Assembly: GCA_964304625.1 (NCBI GenBank)
Contig: OZ199838.1
Location: forward strand, 14,632,001 to 14,696,000
Length of the DNA: 64,000 nt
Reading direction: 5' to 3'
Source of the DNA: Kudoa neothunni
Lineage: Eukaryota > Cnidaria
Position numbers and translations under genes: made by a program. Below the pieces are notes generated by a model, which worked only from the letters and a program-made list of their open reading frames with translations, was not told the DNA's origin and did not search any database. Shown piece by piece: positions 52,522-64,000 of the stretch; positions within the stretch are counted from its first letter, which is position 1; every line of letters begins with the position of its first letter.

Positions 52522-53452
52522 ATGTTAAAAAGAAATTTATTCGTCATAATTTTCATATTTATTGGATTGTTAGGTTGGTTAAATTTTTCATCCAATGTTG
52601 ACAATTTATCGTTATAAATTTTTCGCAAGATAAACAAGTTGAATCTGGTCTAAAAAAGAAACTTCAAAAGAATGCCAAATCATTTACGCAAAAATGTAAA
52701 AAATTGGTTAAAGGTATTATTACTGGTATGATAAGTTCTCACAACTACAGCTGCATTTAGAAGCACAAAAGAAAGTTAAAGAAAGAATCAAAAAATCAGG
52801 TGATCGATTAGTTTCAAAAATAAAAGGTAACTAATAATTCTTAGGTTTCTTTAAAAAAGCATCAACTATTAACAATATCAATGCTGAGACATCCGTCTAT
52901 AGTATGATATTTTAAAATTTAAACTATCTAATTTAAAACGCACACATATCTGAATTTAAAAATGATAAACCCGATTTGTATTTAACAGGTGACTCCCTAA
53001 ATTCAATAAGTAGTTCTGAGCTGATTAATGGCAGGCAATCAGAAACAAACAGTTATATAATACAGTTTAATTCTAATGTAATACATTCTTAGGGAAGCAA
53101 TCCCCAGACGATCCAACTACTAATGGTAATTTAGTTGCGTAGTTATTTGAATAAAATAAATTAAATATCTATACAGTTTCAACGGCAACAATTGATATTA
53201 CCACTCCATATGGGACAAAAAAACCGAGAGTGTATTGTTCAGCTATAATATACAATTTTGTTTTAATTAAATTTAGTGCTCTCATACTTGGTATTTCACT
53301 GTAATTCGTAACTAAAATACATATGTTGTTGATTGTTAATTTATTTAACTATTTATTCGATTAGTGGGATTGGTTGTACTGTTCTGCTCATCCTACTGGC
53401 GGTATCCCTATATTTTTTATGCAGGAAAAAGACAAAAGAAGAAGAATTATAA
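52522..53452 (+). CDS. Novel secreted-pathway type I membrane protein with cationic helices
   Basis: I do not recognise the family. Eight exons: 52522-52573, 52630-52713, 52761-52826, 52845-52901, 52989-53051, 53093-53125, 53177-53231 and 53365-53452, 165 residues. Introns 1-6 are phase 1. One intron would be only 18 bp (52827-52844); the others are 41-133 bp. The N-terminus is a signal sequence, MLKRNLFVIIFIFIGLL. Residues 18-70 are very lysine-rich with helix-type spacing (LKKKLQKNAKSF, KKVKERIKKSGDRLVSKIKG). A serine/asparagine/threonine-rich stretch follows (LNSISSSEL, DDPTTNVSTATIDITTP). A transmembrane segment, GIGCTVLLILLAVSLYFLC, and a short charged tail, RKKTKEEEL, end the protein. 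A basic amphipathic ectodomain on a Ser/Thr stalk suggests a cell-surface role such as binding anionic membranes or glycans; that is inference. An extra mini-exon near 53274 is possible. Confidence 0.62.
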
Positions 53453-53717
53453 ACTTCGGTTTGAAGTTTCGAATTAATTTTATAATTTTTTTACTGATTA
53501 CTTATCTATGAGCGTATTTATACGATGATTAATAAAAATTTTTCACATTACTCAGGCTAAAAACTGGGCAGGACCATAACACGAAAATTTAATGGTAAAA
53601 TTATCTATTCTGCGGTGCAAAAATGTTTTATTCCGTTGAATTTTTTTATTATACTCATTGATATGCCTTAACCGATTATAAAAGTGGCCCGAACAACCAA
53701 AACTGCACTGCCTAATA
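53453..53717. other. Short spacer
   Basis: AT-rich downstream region of the membrane-protein gene; nothing recognised. Confidence 0.4.
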
Positions 53718-53770
53718 CAGGGGTCGACAACCTACGGCCCGCCATGTGAGGGCCCATATGAAAATTTTTC
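53718..53770 (+). mobile_element. hAT terminal fragment
   Basis: CAGGGGTCGACAACCTACGG followed by CCCGCCATGTGAGGGCCC is a textbook hAT tip of the CAGGGGTCGGCAACC type. No second end is found; the Merlin element begins about 100 bp to the right and may have split or replaced the rest. It differs beyond the first dozen bases from the hAT MITE at 36724. Confidence 0.65.
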
Positions 53771-53874
53771 CTAATATCTAAAATCCGTGAATAATTTTTT
53801 ATTTTCTGTTCAGGTCATTTCTCTAAATGTTAATATGTTGTTGATATAAACAGTTTAGTGAATAAAATTCATGC

Positions 53875-56319
53875 TAATGGTGTACTTACCGACTACCAGA
53901 ATTCGGCAAAATGTGATTTTTTCGTAGATATAGTTCATTCACTCTGAAAAGTTGCATCATATAAATATAAATCAATTCTTTTTGTTTCTAATGTTTCCTA
54001 AATTCGTTGTCGTAATCCATTAATTGAGCATAACATAACACGTGACGCCAAATAAAGATATCCTCAAACTATATGTTTTCTCACATTTTATCGCGATATA
54101 TAGCTCATAATAATATAATATTAGAATCTAATATAGTTACGCATATATGTGATTTAAGTTTGTATTTTATCACTTAAGCTTAAGGATGCACGTTTTCAGA
54201 AAATAAGGCGGCAATGGTTGATATTAAATCAGATGATGAGTTTTTTTGCTTATAAATAATAATGAAATTCTATTTAACTTTTTGGTTTCGAGAAAAATCG
54301 TCCATGGCCTTCCGAAACAATGTAGAAACTGTAGAGGTTGCGACACAATGTATATCTCTATAAGAAAGAGAAAGCAAACTAGCTAATTAATTTATTCGTT
54401 AAATAATGATGAAAATATAGTTATATACGCATTTTGAAAGTAATTGAAATACAATAAATGGTTTTCATTAAATAAGACAGATGTAAAACAAAACTATGCC
54501 CAACCAAAAAAACTTTTTTTACCGAGAATAATGAGGGAACAAAACAAAAATTAACTACCAAGAATATCTTAAAGATCTTGTACTATTGGTCTTTAAATAA
54601 TACTATTGAATCAATCTCATCAATGGTTTCTGTCTCTAAAAAATCGATTATAAATTGGTTTTTTTAAATTCAAACCATTTGTACAAACCACTTCCTCAAT
54701 CGGCAAAAATTCGGCAGTGAAGGATACGTTATTGAAATTGACGAAAGTCTATCGCATGGCAAAAGAAAAAATAACAGGGCCGTTACTTGAACGGAGATTC
54801 TTGGAAACATTCTTCTACAAAGGAAATTTTCATCCCTGAGAATGAAGTGACAGTAATAAGAAGAAAAATTTAATTAATTTGTTGTCTTCTAGACGGATGG
54901 AAGTGGAAATGAGTATTGCCCTGATTGTGGAGAATTGTCCGACGAATATATGTGTATATCTTATCTAACTATACGATAGTAAATTTTATAAATTAGCTCT
55001 ATGTTCGAATTCTGAAAAATATTGGAATAGGGTGGACGGTCCCTGGGTTTTTGGTCTTTGCTTGTGCTCAGTTGATCCTGATGGGAAAAGGACTCTAAGA
55101 GAGGTAAGGTATTTGAGTGTTCAAAGAAGAAATCATGAAACTCTGATACCAATAATTGAGAACGAGGTCCTTAAAGGGTCAACTATTTACAGTGACGAAT
55201 GGCCTGCTTACAATAAACTATCAGAACGAGGCTACAATCACATTCGAATCAACCATTCCCTAAGTTATTGTATTAATGAAGCACATTCGAATACTATCGA
55301 ACCCTGTTGGGGTCGGCTCAAACTTAAGATCCTTAAAATTAAGAGAGGTGTGAGTCGACTAAATTTCGATAGTTACCTGTATGAAGAATGGTTCCGATCT
55401 ATTATGGGTGGGAAACTCAATTTATTTAACAACTATTTGAATATTATTGATAAATATTACCCAACTGAATAAACCGTCTAATTTTTTGCGCAATAAAAAC
55501 ATATTAAATGTCTAAAGTTGATTGGAATAATTTTCTCAATCTAACATCATAATTATATAGGGATATTAATGATTTCATATGTGACGTGTAAAATAAACTT
55601 TACCAAATAAGACTTATACAAATGAATATACTATGATATAATGAAAGTGTTAAAATATAACTATAAAAGAATAAACAACATTAAAATCATTCAACTTTTA
55701 AAATATTGTAATAGAATCCATAACTCTATAAGCTTTATATTAACTGATTTATTTACGCCTAAGGTATATTTTTGAACGTTTTGTGAAAAAGATATATTAT
55801 CGTTAAAATTATTTTTAACTTTATGCATAAACAAGAAACATTTGAGTAGATAGAAAAAGAAATTGTCATAAGATATAAAAATTATTAGTTGAAATAAAAT
55901 AATATGTTTAGCTCATTTCGTAAAATATTATCTACTTTTTGGTAGAAAATTTTCTATAAAAAAATTATAAACTAAAAAACCAAAATTCTTTTTTAAAATT
56001 ATTTATAAATTTTGGTTTTTCCATTTTAAATTTGTGTATTGTGAAAATTTCCAAAATAAAATGATTCATTTGTAATTGATTAAATCGGCAAATAAGTAGA
56101 TTTCACATATTTTAAAAATCATTTTTCAATAAGTAAATAGGATAACTTCACAAAAACATTAATTTAAATTGGTTAAAACAGGAAAACAATACCTAAAATA
56201 GTATCATACCGGAGATTAATGCAACATTTAAAGGATTATGACAACGAATCCAGGGAACATTAGAAACGAAAAAATCACGACATCTTGCCGAATTCTGGTA
56301 GCCGGTAAGTACACCATTA
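53875..56319 (+). mobile_element. Merlin DNA transposon, degenerate
   Basis: Long inverted arms flank a Merlin-type transposase. Left arm 53875-54018, right arm 56233-56319. Paired words include TAATGGTGTACTTACC (53875-53890 with 56304-56319), CCAGAATTCGGCAA and CTAATGTTTCC-TTCGTTGTCGTAATCC. The left arm carries about 60 bp that the right lacks. Similarity decays outside these limits, so the true ends may lie some tens of bases further out and no target duplication could be fixed. The coding region runs from about 54480 to 55472 with frame changes and probably an intron. Confidence 0.75.
55032..55472 (+). CDS. Merlin (IS1016/ISXO2-type) transposase, C-terminal part
   Basis: 146 codons with the second and third catalytic blocks: GPWVFGLCL, then STIYSDEWPAYNKL (second D), NHSLSYCINEAHSNTIEPCW (third acidic residue in the NTIE segment) and a C-terminal EEWFRSIMGG. 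The first block, VIEIDESLSHGKRKNN, lies upstream at 54733-54780 in another frame. A helix-turn-helix-like KKSIINWFFKFK is found at 54640-54680. A splice from about 54780 to 55029 would join the first and second blocks; even so, at least two frame changes remain upstream. The family cuts and pastes with 8-9 bp target duplications. This C-terminal part alone is unbroken, so the copy is not very old. Confidence 0.8.
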   Translation: MDGPWVFGLCLCSVDPDGKRTLREVRYLSVQRRNHETLIPIIENEVLKGSTIYSDEWPAYNKLSERGYNHIRINHSLSYCINEAHSNTIEPCWGRLKLKILKIKRGVSRLNFDSYLYEEWFRSIMGGKLNLFNNYLNIIDKYYPTE

Positions 56320-56816
56320 CCAAATTTATTTTCATTACCTCAGTAAACCTGAAACAATATGACTGTTAAAATAACATTAAAATTATTTTTTTAATGAAAG
56401 TATAAAATATTTTTAAAAAGGGCGTATAGGTAGATCTCATTTGACATCATCAAATAAATCGTTTTTTCACGAGTTGGTTTTACTGCAAGTGAAAGTTACT
56501 AGTATATAATACCTTTAGTTTTTTATATTTTTATAGTTTAACTGATAATAATAAATTCTAATTTAAATATTTAAATTCAAAATTTGAGTAAAGAATAATT
56601 AAAACATTTTGCCATAATTTACGTTATGCGTCCCGATAAAGTTTTCTTAAAATTTACCTATTTTGATATTTATGAAATGTTCAATAATACCGCTTTAGAA
56701 TCTGCGAATTATGGAAGGAAGAAAACGAAACGTGGATTTTGAGGGCTGAATATTCAACGATGATTGGACGTAACAATATTTCTTCGCTGAAAGGTTTGGA
56801 CATTGTTTTTGTTTAA
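56320..56816. other. Spacer between two transposons
   Basis: AT-rich. A short reading at 56698-56750 (MEGRKRNVDFEG) is too short to support. Confidence 0.4.
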
Positions 56817-57930
56817 TCCTCGAAGGAACGTGCTCAAAAAACTTACGCGTGTAACTATGGGGTACCTCGGGTATCCCATAAGTTTTCTATGATAGCGACT
56901 GTATTTTCTCTTAATTTTTTAAATTTACAAATGGTATATTTATGACTATTAAAAATGATATCCGAATGATCGAAAAAATAAGTGAATCAATAGGAAATTT
57001 CAAGAACATTTCAATAAGCATTACCAATATAATCTCTCACAATCTATCTTATCGCTAAGTTATAAGACAGATACGAATATTTCAAATCCTTTCCGATCGT
57101 TAGGAAATAAAAAAAATGTTTCACGGTTATTCTTTTCGCAAATAATAACACACACGGTTGACCTTGGCAATCTCTACGTTGATTGATTGTTGGATTATAT
57201 TAGATCTAATTCAATTCACTGAACGGAATAAAAATGTGTTATGGTCCAAATTTTAATTGTTTATTTTTGGGGTTTTCTTATTAAGTCGTATTTTCTCAAA
57301 ATTAGTATTTTCTTTTCTTCATTCAATTACTTTTGCGCCACACTAATTAAATATTTAAAGATGAATCAAAATTGCATAATTTAATCCATTATGATAATAC
57401 TGCACATAGAAAGAAAATATGTACGGGCGTTCTAGGACAAATTGAAGCGTCATATTTTAATAAATGATAAAAATTAATAAATGTTATAAAAACGTATCAA
57501 AAATATGATACCGCCCTTAATTATTGAGAATTAACAAGTTTTGGTAAGTATTAACGTGAATCCCTAAGACTATCCTTTGACGTCATCGGAATCCTATTAT
57601 ACAACGCGGGGGAAATCAAAACTATAATATTCTCCTTGTATTTTTTATTCATTCGTGTCATTATAATTACTTTATTTCTATATAATAGATAACATTTGAT
57701 ATTACGCTTAAAACATGATTTTTCGGGCGTGTTAATAAACCGACGTCACATTGAACACATTTTTTGCCAGTATATATGTCGTCTCTTTTTTACAAAAGTT
57801 AATATAAACAAAATTGGCATAACTGTAGAAGATTACACGAACCAATAAGTTAGAATTTAGAGTTTTGATGGGTAACAACACAGACTTAGAAAAATGGGGT
57901 CTCGGAAAACCCCGCATGGTCCCGGGAGGG
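56817..57930. mobile_element. piggyBac-like non-autonomous element
   Basis: 1114 bp between TTAA at 56813-56816 and TTAA at 57931-57934. The left end, TCCTCGAAGGAACGTGC, and the inverted right end, CCCTCCCGGGACCATGC, match at 11 of 17 positions. Each is followed by a GGGGT...ACCCC-type hairpin (56860-56878; 57895-57914). A 77-codon minus-strand frame covering the right end is just the terminal repeat. No transposase. Confidence 0.6.
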
Positions 57931-57934
57931 TTAA

Positions 57935-60078
57935 CTAAACCGTCAGATTGCAAAAATAATGACAAGCTTTAAAATGCAACAATTAAAACAGAAAAATAAA
58001 ATCTACAGAGTTTAACGTGCTAATTAGATTAAATCTTACGTAGAATTTCTCCATTCAAAAATAATAGTTAAAATTCTCCATCACATAATATCATAATACC
58101 AGGAAAAGCTGAGCATTAGCGCTAATGTAATAAATATAAATTTAAAGCGAATCTCATATCATAAATAAATTTCAGGATTCACAATCATGTATTATATCCA
58201 TCAAAGTAATTGTGAAAAAAATATTCTATTCAAATCATAATCATCTCAACCATCACTCCAATAGTTGCTAAGAAAAAACTCAAACATAAATTAGGTAATC
58301 ATCAACATGATTCTAATATACAAATATTGATGACTATATTAATAGAAAACTGCAAACAATCGGATGTAACTACGTTTATTCAGCATTTTCGTTTACAACG
58401 ACGTGATGATGTAGTTGTGATTTTACAAAAAATGAGCTACTACTTCTTGGATACAACTAATCCAATCTCAAAAATTGGTTCACATGTACAAAAATACCAG
58501 AAACAAAACTTTGGAAACTATAAGATTGTATGGAATTTGGCCAAATGAGCGCGAATCTTTACTTTGTTGGGCGTTGTCCCCTAATAACCAAACATGACCT
58601 TTCGCTATCTATACCAATCGTTTTCAAAGTCAAATTTGAATCAGGCATCAATATGAAATACATATTCGGTTTTATATCGGCCTTGGTAATAGTAACGTAT
58701 TTCATTGGTAGGCATCCCAGATATTCGTTTACATATACAATATCGAGAATCTTGCGGTTGTTTTGCAATTATTACATCCCCTCTATTGGGAAAATAGTCG
58801 TTAGAAATGGTAAACTATACCATTTTTATCACAATTTTAGACGGTTAAAACGTGGTGATAGCTTGTCCACTAAAATCCATGAATAATCTGATGTATCATT
58901 GAAGGTCGGTTGCATTGACGCTCCATGAATCTATTCGAAGCTGATTTAATTGTTAGAAAAAATCTTTATACTATTTCTAGGTCAATTATATTATTTCTTA
59001 TCACACTGGTCACAACACAAAATGATGCAACGCTTTTGAGCGCCTTGAAGGCCATACGCTACTTCAAATAATGCGTGAGACCTTTATTTTAAAAGTTTTG
59101 GAGTTTTCTCGAGAAATTAAACTCAAATTGACAGCAATTTTCGTAGTCAAACTTCACCGAGGGATCTGATATGACTAAGTTCGGAGATGTCCGGAAAGAG
59201 TGTAAATCATGCGAATAGATGCTAGATTATTGTTTAACAAATAAATGTCGATGTGTAAAAGTCACATAAAATTTTGTAATCTTAATGCTAATTTTTGATA
59301 AATAGGTCAGTCCCGAGAGAATTAATGACTGATGTTGAATCATTTTGAGTCATGGATTCACCTGGAGAAATAGTGAAAATTTTAGTTGTCACTAAATATT
59401 CCACAATCCCATCTTTTTAGTTCACTGATTCCGGTCATGGGAATAATAAATTACCCCTATTTTATTTGGTGATAATTATAAAGCTTATGACACTTGGAAA
59501 ACACCCTTTTCTCATTTTTTACGGCTGCTAAATTGCCTATTACAGCAATCCAATTTTTAGTGACAATGTTAGAAATTGTAAATCTACGATAGTTTATTTC
59601 GAATGAAAGATAGGCGTGATTAGGTAAAATTTCGTTAATTTATGTTTGACTGTCAACTATCATACATGATTTATATGAACCAACCCGTTCAATTTTTTAA
59701 ACCAACCTAAAATTTATGTACTGCTAGGATATTGTAATATAATTGCTAACTTTAAATAAACTTTCCAAGTAATAATTATTTACCGAGAAAATTTAATTAA
59801 ACCAGAGTCCGAACGTGAACAATAACGTTTAATGAGTTTTTATTTTTTTAAATAATAATTTTCGTATTATTTTCCCAAAGACAAATTCTCTACAGATGGT
59901 TTGGATTTATTGTTTTCAAATTTTCTTAGAATGAAATAACAACAGTTGAAATTTTTGAAAAGTTTATCTTTCATTATATGCAATTAATACTCCACAATTG
60001 CCATTAATTACGACGTGCAAAAATAATTTAACGGCAAACATCAAAATATATCATTAAAACTGAATAAAGCAATTTTGG
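57935..60078. other. Mostly gene-free; one unrecognised pair of frames
   Basis: Apart from the frames at 58327-58886, listed separately, nothing is recognised. Confidence 0.4.
58327..58886 (+). CDS. Unrecognised coding-like region
   Basis: Two overlapping frames, 58327-58548 and 58530-58886, the second of 118 codons. The first reads IENCKQSDVTTFIQHF and is charged; the second has a hydrophobic segment, IFGFISALVIVTYFIG, followed by RKY-rich sequence. No family is recognisable. A degraded transposon gene or a lineage-specific membrane protein with a frame change near 58540 are both possible; a chance frame is not excluded. Confidence 0.2.
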
Positions 60079-60898
60079 TTAGGAATCCAATATTTCGCAA
60101 GCACAGGCAATCGCTTCCACTTCGACGAGACCGTTCTAAAAATAATTCATAATTAATAACTAAATAATCATAATTATTAACTTTAGTGAAAAAATACTTC
60201 CAAATTAATCACAAAAAAATTATAAAATAATCACAAAACTAGCTCACCTTTGGAAGGTTAGAAACTTCGAACGCAATTCTAGCAGGATAGGGTTCAACCA
60301 CATCTACAGACAAAATTACAACATACGCGCTAATTTACCATAAAAAATTACATTGTTGATAAACTTTATTGAAATTTTCAAAATCTTTAATATCGACAAG
60401 TAAAACGGTGCATTTTACCACTAAAGGGGCATAACAAACTTTGTGTCTCATGCGAACAAACAGGACATCAATATTACAATAAAAACCTACAATTTTTTGC
60501 GGACAATCCACACTCTTCCAATATAGCCAAAATATTTTTCATCGTCTTCAGTCGACAAAAAATACAATTATAACTTCTTTATATCAAAGCACACATACTT
60601 GATGACTTTGAGAAGTTATATCAGCACCAGAAAATTTATTGACCTACAAAAATAGGAATTAAAACTCAACTTGCTTTAAGTTATGCGCAATTGATATAAA
60701 TGTGAAGCTTAATTATTGTTAACTTACTGTTGGATCGATTCCTAATTGACCCGAAATATATAAAGTAGATCCAATCTTCACAGCTTGACTACACGGCATA
60801 CATTAAAAGTAACCTATAAAACTGTACTTATATGGGCCTATAGGTTGAGGAGCTTTTGAACTGCGGATTATAGTTCTATGAATTTTAGTGTCGCTCAT
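60079..60898 (-). CDS. RIDA: RidA, 2-iminobutanoate/2-iminopropanoate deaminase
   Basis: Hydrolyses reactive enamine/imine intermediates released by PLP enzymes; cytosolic or mitochondrial. Seven exons: 60828-60898, 60728-60788, 60599-60643, 60491-60545, 60352-60420, 60248-60303 and 60079-60135, with introns of 39-112 bp and perfect phase, giving 137 residues, exactly the length of the human protein. Motifs in order: SSKAPQPIGPYNQAV, LYISGQLGIDP, MKNILAILEECGL, VKCTVLLVDIKDFENFNKVY, YPARIAFEVSNLPK (the active-site arginine is the R of PAR) and VEVEAIACA. The last residues, CEILDS, differ from the usual tail. It is divergent from CCT4. Confidence 0.95.
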
Positions 60899-61232
60899 CT
60901 CTCTGTGTATAAGTCGAGTAGCGCCGAATTTGCGAGGAAATAAACGGTACATCATATTTTGAAGGAGTCTATTGAATTGGTATAATTAACTAACCACTAA
61001 GAATTGATCTATTCCTATGAAAACACATTCTCTACTCGTTAAAAACTACGAAACAATGTTTCCATGATGAACGCAATATTTATAAAATATTATATTTACA
61101 AAAAAGTGAAACTTTTAAAATTTCAAAAATAATATTAGAGGCTGAAAAAATGTTTCACCACAACTCCAACGCTCTCAAAAAGTTACCAAATTTATAGAGT
61201 TCAACAAGCGCACGCAATTTCAATCCATAGTC
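60899..61232. promoter_or_regulatory. Divergent intergenic region, RIDA/CCT4
   Basis: 334 bp between two divergent start codons. Both genes are housekeeping, so a bidirectional promoter is a reasonable inference, but no defined element is visible. Confidence 0.4.
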
Positions 61233-63233
61233 ATGTCTGCCACTAGTGTCGCATCACATGTGTCCTCTGAGGCTGGTGTAAAAAAAGAGAAGCCTAAACA
61301 AGTTCGAGAAAGTAACATACTAGCAGCGAAAGGTAATCATGCCATTTGTGGTGACGGATGACCATTATTTATTCTGATAGCATTAGGAGATTGCATCCGA
61401 TCAAGTTTAGGACCAAAAGGAATGGATAAAATGGTACTATTAATTATCTACCATAACAAACCGAAAATTCAATCGATTTAGATCATTGATAAGAATAAAA
61501 ATGTCACCATTTCCAATGATGGTGCCACTATTCTTGAACACATGTTTGTAGTGCATCCTATTGCACAAATGGTAACTGATCTATTTGAGTGTACTGATGG
61601 TGAATTTTCTGTGCCGTTTTTTAGTTAGTAGATGTTTCCAAGGCTCAAGATATTGAAGCTGGTGATGGTACCACATCAGTTGTCATTATAGCTTGTAGTT
61701 TATTGGATGCTACATCCAGACTGTTGGAGAAAGGTGATTTCACATTTTTAACACCTTTTTGTATATCATACATTTCAGGTATTCATCCAACAGCCATCTC
61801 AGAAGGATATCAAATCGCTTGCAACAAAGCATTGGCCATTCTGAGAGGAATGGGTCACAAAATCGACCTCAAAGATAGAGAAACTCTGCTGAAAAGTGCT
61901 TGCACATCTTTGTCATCAAAAGTAACTATAGCAACATTTTGGGAGTGAGTAAAATAAGTAAAACGGTGTGTTCTAGGTGGTATCCGAATATTCGGACATA
62001 CTTGCTCCAATTAGTGTGGATGCGGTGTTGGGATTGATACCACCTTCCGACTTGGAAAAAGAAAATATATCGGTGGATCTTAAAGATATCCGAGTAGTGC
62101 ACAAACTTGGAGGAACTATTGAAGATACTGAGATGGTTGTGGATGGATTTGTGTTGTCGAAAAACTTTTCGAATAATCCCTCCAAGACTTCAATCCGACT
62201 CGAAAAAGCCAAAGTTGCAGTTGTACAATTTTGCATTTCGCCTCCTAAAACCGATGTATATTAGCGTATTAGTTATTAGGTTTTGGTTGCACAGTTTGAT
62301 GTTTTGATCCTCCAACTCATTCATATTTTTAGATGGATAGCAACGTGATTGTCACCGATTACACTCAAATGGATCGCATACTCAAAGAGGAGCGCCAATA
62401 CATTCTGAAAATGTGCAAAACCATTCAAAAATCCGGTTGCAATGTAGTGCTTCTACAAAAATCTATTTTAAGGTAGCGATTTATGCTGTGTTTCAAGAGT
62501 TGTCAACTAGTTCGTATTTGATCGATTTAGAGATGCGATCACCGATATTGGACTACATTATCTCACCAAAATGGGCATTTATTTGATTAAAAATGTGGAA
62601 CGTGATGAGGTCGAATACATTTGTAAAAATCTTGGTTGTCGACCCATCGCAAGTTTGGATCATTTCACTGCAGAATCCCTTGCCACCGTGGATCTCATCG
62701 AGGAGATTTCCACCGGCTGTGATAAGTATGTCAAATTCTCGGGTTGTAAATGCGATCAAAAAACTGCCAGTATTATTGTTCGTGGATCCAACCAATTGGT
62801 AATAGATGAAGCCGATCGATCTTTGCATGACGCACTTTGTGTGGTGCGATCACTAGTGAAGAGTCGTCATCTATTACCTGGCGGCGGTGCGCCTGAAACC
62901 GAAATGTCCATTGGATTGCTTTCGTACGCTCAAACTCTTAGTGGAACCGATGCAATCTGTGTGAGAACTTTCGCTGAAGCTCTCGAAGTTATTCCTACCA
63001 CCCTCGCCGAGAATGCCGGTCTCGATGCTGTCTCCATTGTTTCCGAGCTGAGAAAAATGCATGGGGAAGGCGTTAAAAATGCTGGTATTAATGTGCATAA
63101 AGGGAAAGTTGAAGATGTGTACGCTGCCAATGTTGTACAACCACTTCTGGTATCCACTAGTGCACTCTCACTCGCCACCGAAGCTGTTCGTTGTGTTCTC
63201 AAAATTGATGACATGATTCAAGCAGTTCGTTGA
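61233..63233 (+). CDS. CCT4: T-complex protein 1 subunit delta (CCT4)
   Basis: Subunit of the cytosolic CCT/TRiC chaperonin that folds actin, tubulin and many other proteins. Eight exons: 61233-61332, 61381-61433, 61482-61571, 61625-61733, 61779-61921, 61977-62255, 62333-62472 and 62531-63233, with introns of 45-77 bp; all phases agree and the product is 538 residues (human 539). Family motifs: [12 protein letters not shown] (nucleotide binding), [22 protein letters not shown] (catalytic Asp region), [19 protein letters not shown], a run aligned to the human apical domain ([17 protein letters not shown]), [22 protein letters not shown] and the C-terminal [11 protein letters not shown], the delta signature (human ends LKIDDVVNTR). 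Nothing is missing. Confidence 0.97.
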
Positions 63234-64000
63234 TACTCAATATTCATTCCAATCCAACAACGTTCACTCATCCATCCCGTTAATTTAACGTTGGTTATAG
63301 GTCTCAGCAATTATATTGACTGTTTAGTTATTTTTATTGCTTTGCTAGTTACACTTGTTTAAAAAAATAATTATCTATTTTACCTAGTTGAAGTTGTCGT
63401 GATACTTTTTTAATTCGAGTTAATTTAAAAAATATTAATTCGAGAATTATATAATTATAAATGATTATTTTTCGTCCATATATCATATAATTTCTGCGCG
63501 AGAAGTAATTAGACTACAATGAGGAAATACTTTATGTCAAAGGTTCTCCAACCGGGAATAGACTAAGTAACATCTAAATTGGATACGACAATTATTACGG
63601 AATGAGGTTCTTGAGGTACCTAAGAATTTCTAAGGAATTATATAGTTCAGAGCCATTAAACTCAATAGGAGTTGACAGATATCCTTTAAATGTTTTTAGG
63701 AATAAGTATTTAACAAATACATATAAAACTATAAACATTCTCTTTTTTTATGACTCATTTATTGTTTAGTGATATAGCCTAATAATAAGGCTTAAAGTGA
63801 CTATTTTCATGATAAATAATATTTAGGTGTTACTAGTTTTGACTACTTCTAATTATTTCTCATCCCTAAAAGGGAAGGAAGGAACAGAGATAATTTAATG
63901 CAGAAAAATAGAACAAATTTTAATTTGTACACACATTGTGAGTTAGAGTTGATGAGATTAAAAATTTCCATTACACAAGCTTAAACGCCACTTTGGATTG
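63234..64000. other. Downstream of CCT4, no gene seen
   Basis: AT-rich to the window edge; no coding frame or repeat recognised. Confidence 0.5.

Overview
This window is nuclear DNA of a small-genome animal. The genes carry GT-AG introns, mostly 39-112 bp long, and are set in very AT-rich sequence with many DNA transposons. The animal placement rests on a multi-domain Kunitz protein, a VIPAS39/SPE-39 orthologue and the mix of Merlin, piggyBac, hAT and Tc1/mariner elements. A myxozoan-like parasitic cnidarian would fit, but that is inference. I saw no operons, no CRISPR and no convincing LTR or virus-derived element.

Host genes, rebuilt by hand from splice sites, reading phase and family motifs, in order: eIF2B epsilon, first exons only (1330-2088, -); a secreted five-module Kunitz protein (9895-11280, -); acyl-CoA-binding protein (14061-14401, +); an unrecognised 198-aa protein (14991-15775, -); a BRM/BRG1-type SWI/SNF ATPase without a bromodomain (16260-20391, +); mitochondrial ribosomal protein mL53 (25669-26220, +); mitochondrial HSP10 (30356-30801, +); C1QBP/p32 (33465-34399, -); VIPAS39/SPE-39 (38812-44160, +); mitochondrial rRNA 2'-O-methyltransferase MRM2 (44233-47666, -); a novel 165-aa type I membrane protein (52522-53452, +); RidA (60079-60898, -); and CCT4 (61233-63233, +). 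Five of them (mL53, HSP10, C1QBP, MRM2 and perhaps RidA) serve mitochondria. RidA and CCT4 are divergent with 334 bp between them. VIPAS39 and MRM2 are convergent with 72 bp between their stops.

The sequence between genes is mostly transposon material. It includes a nearly intact DD34E Tc1/mariner-IS630 element (3224-4625) with a row of 21-bp iterons; a TTAA-flanked piggyBac with a decayed transposase (28195-29772) plus relatives at 27.6-28.1, 35.2-36.4 and 56.8-57.9 kb; Merlin (IS1016-type) elements at 48.8-49.1 and 53.9-56.3 kb; a hAT MITE at 36.7-37.3 kb and hAT tips at 1.3 and 53.7 kb; and several TIR-flanked elements without a recognised transposase.

Main points for a second look: the cationic-helix membrane protein, which matches no family I know; a Kunitz array with one domain per exon in which only one module keeps all six cysteines; start codons cut off from the rest of the protein by an early intron in three genes; loss of the bromodomain from the SWI/SNF ATPase; and scattered one-base frame breaks in three otherwise well conserved host genes, which look more like sequence errors than decay.
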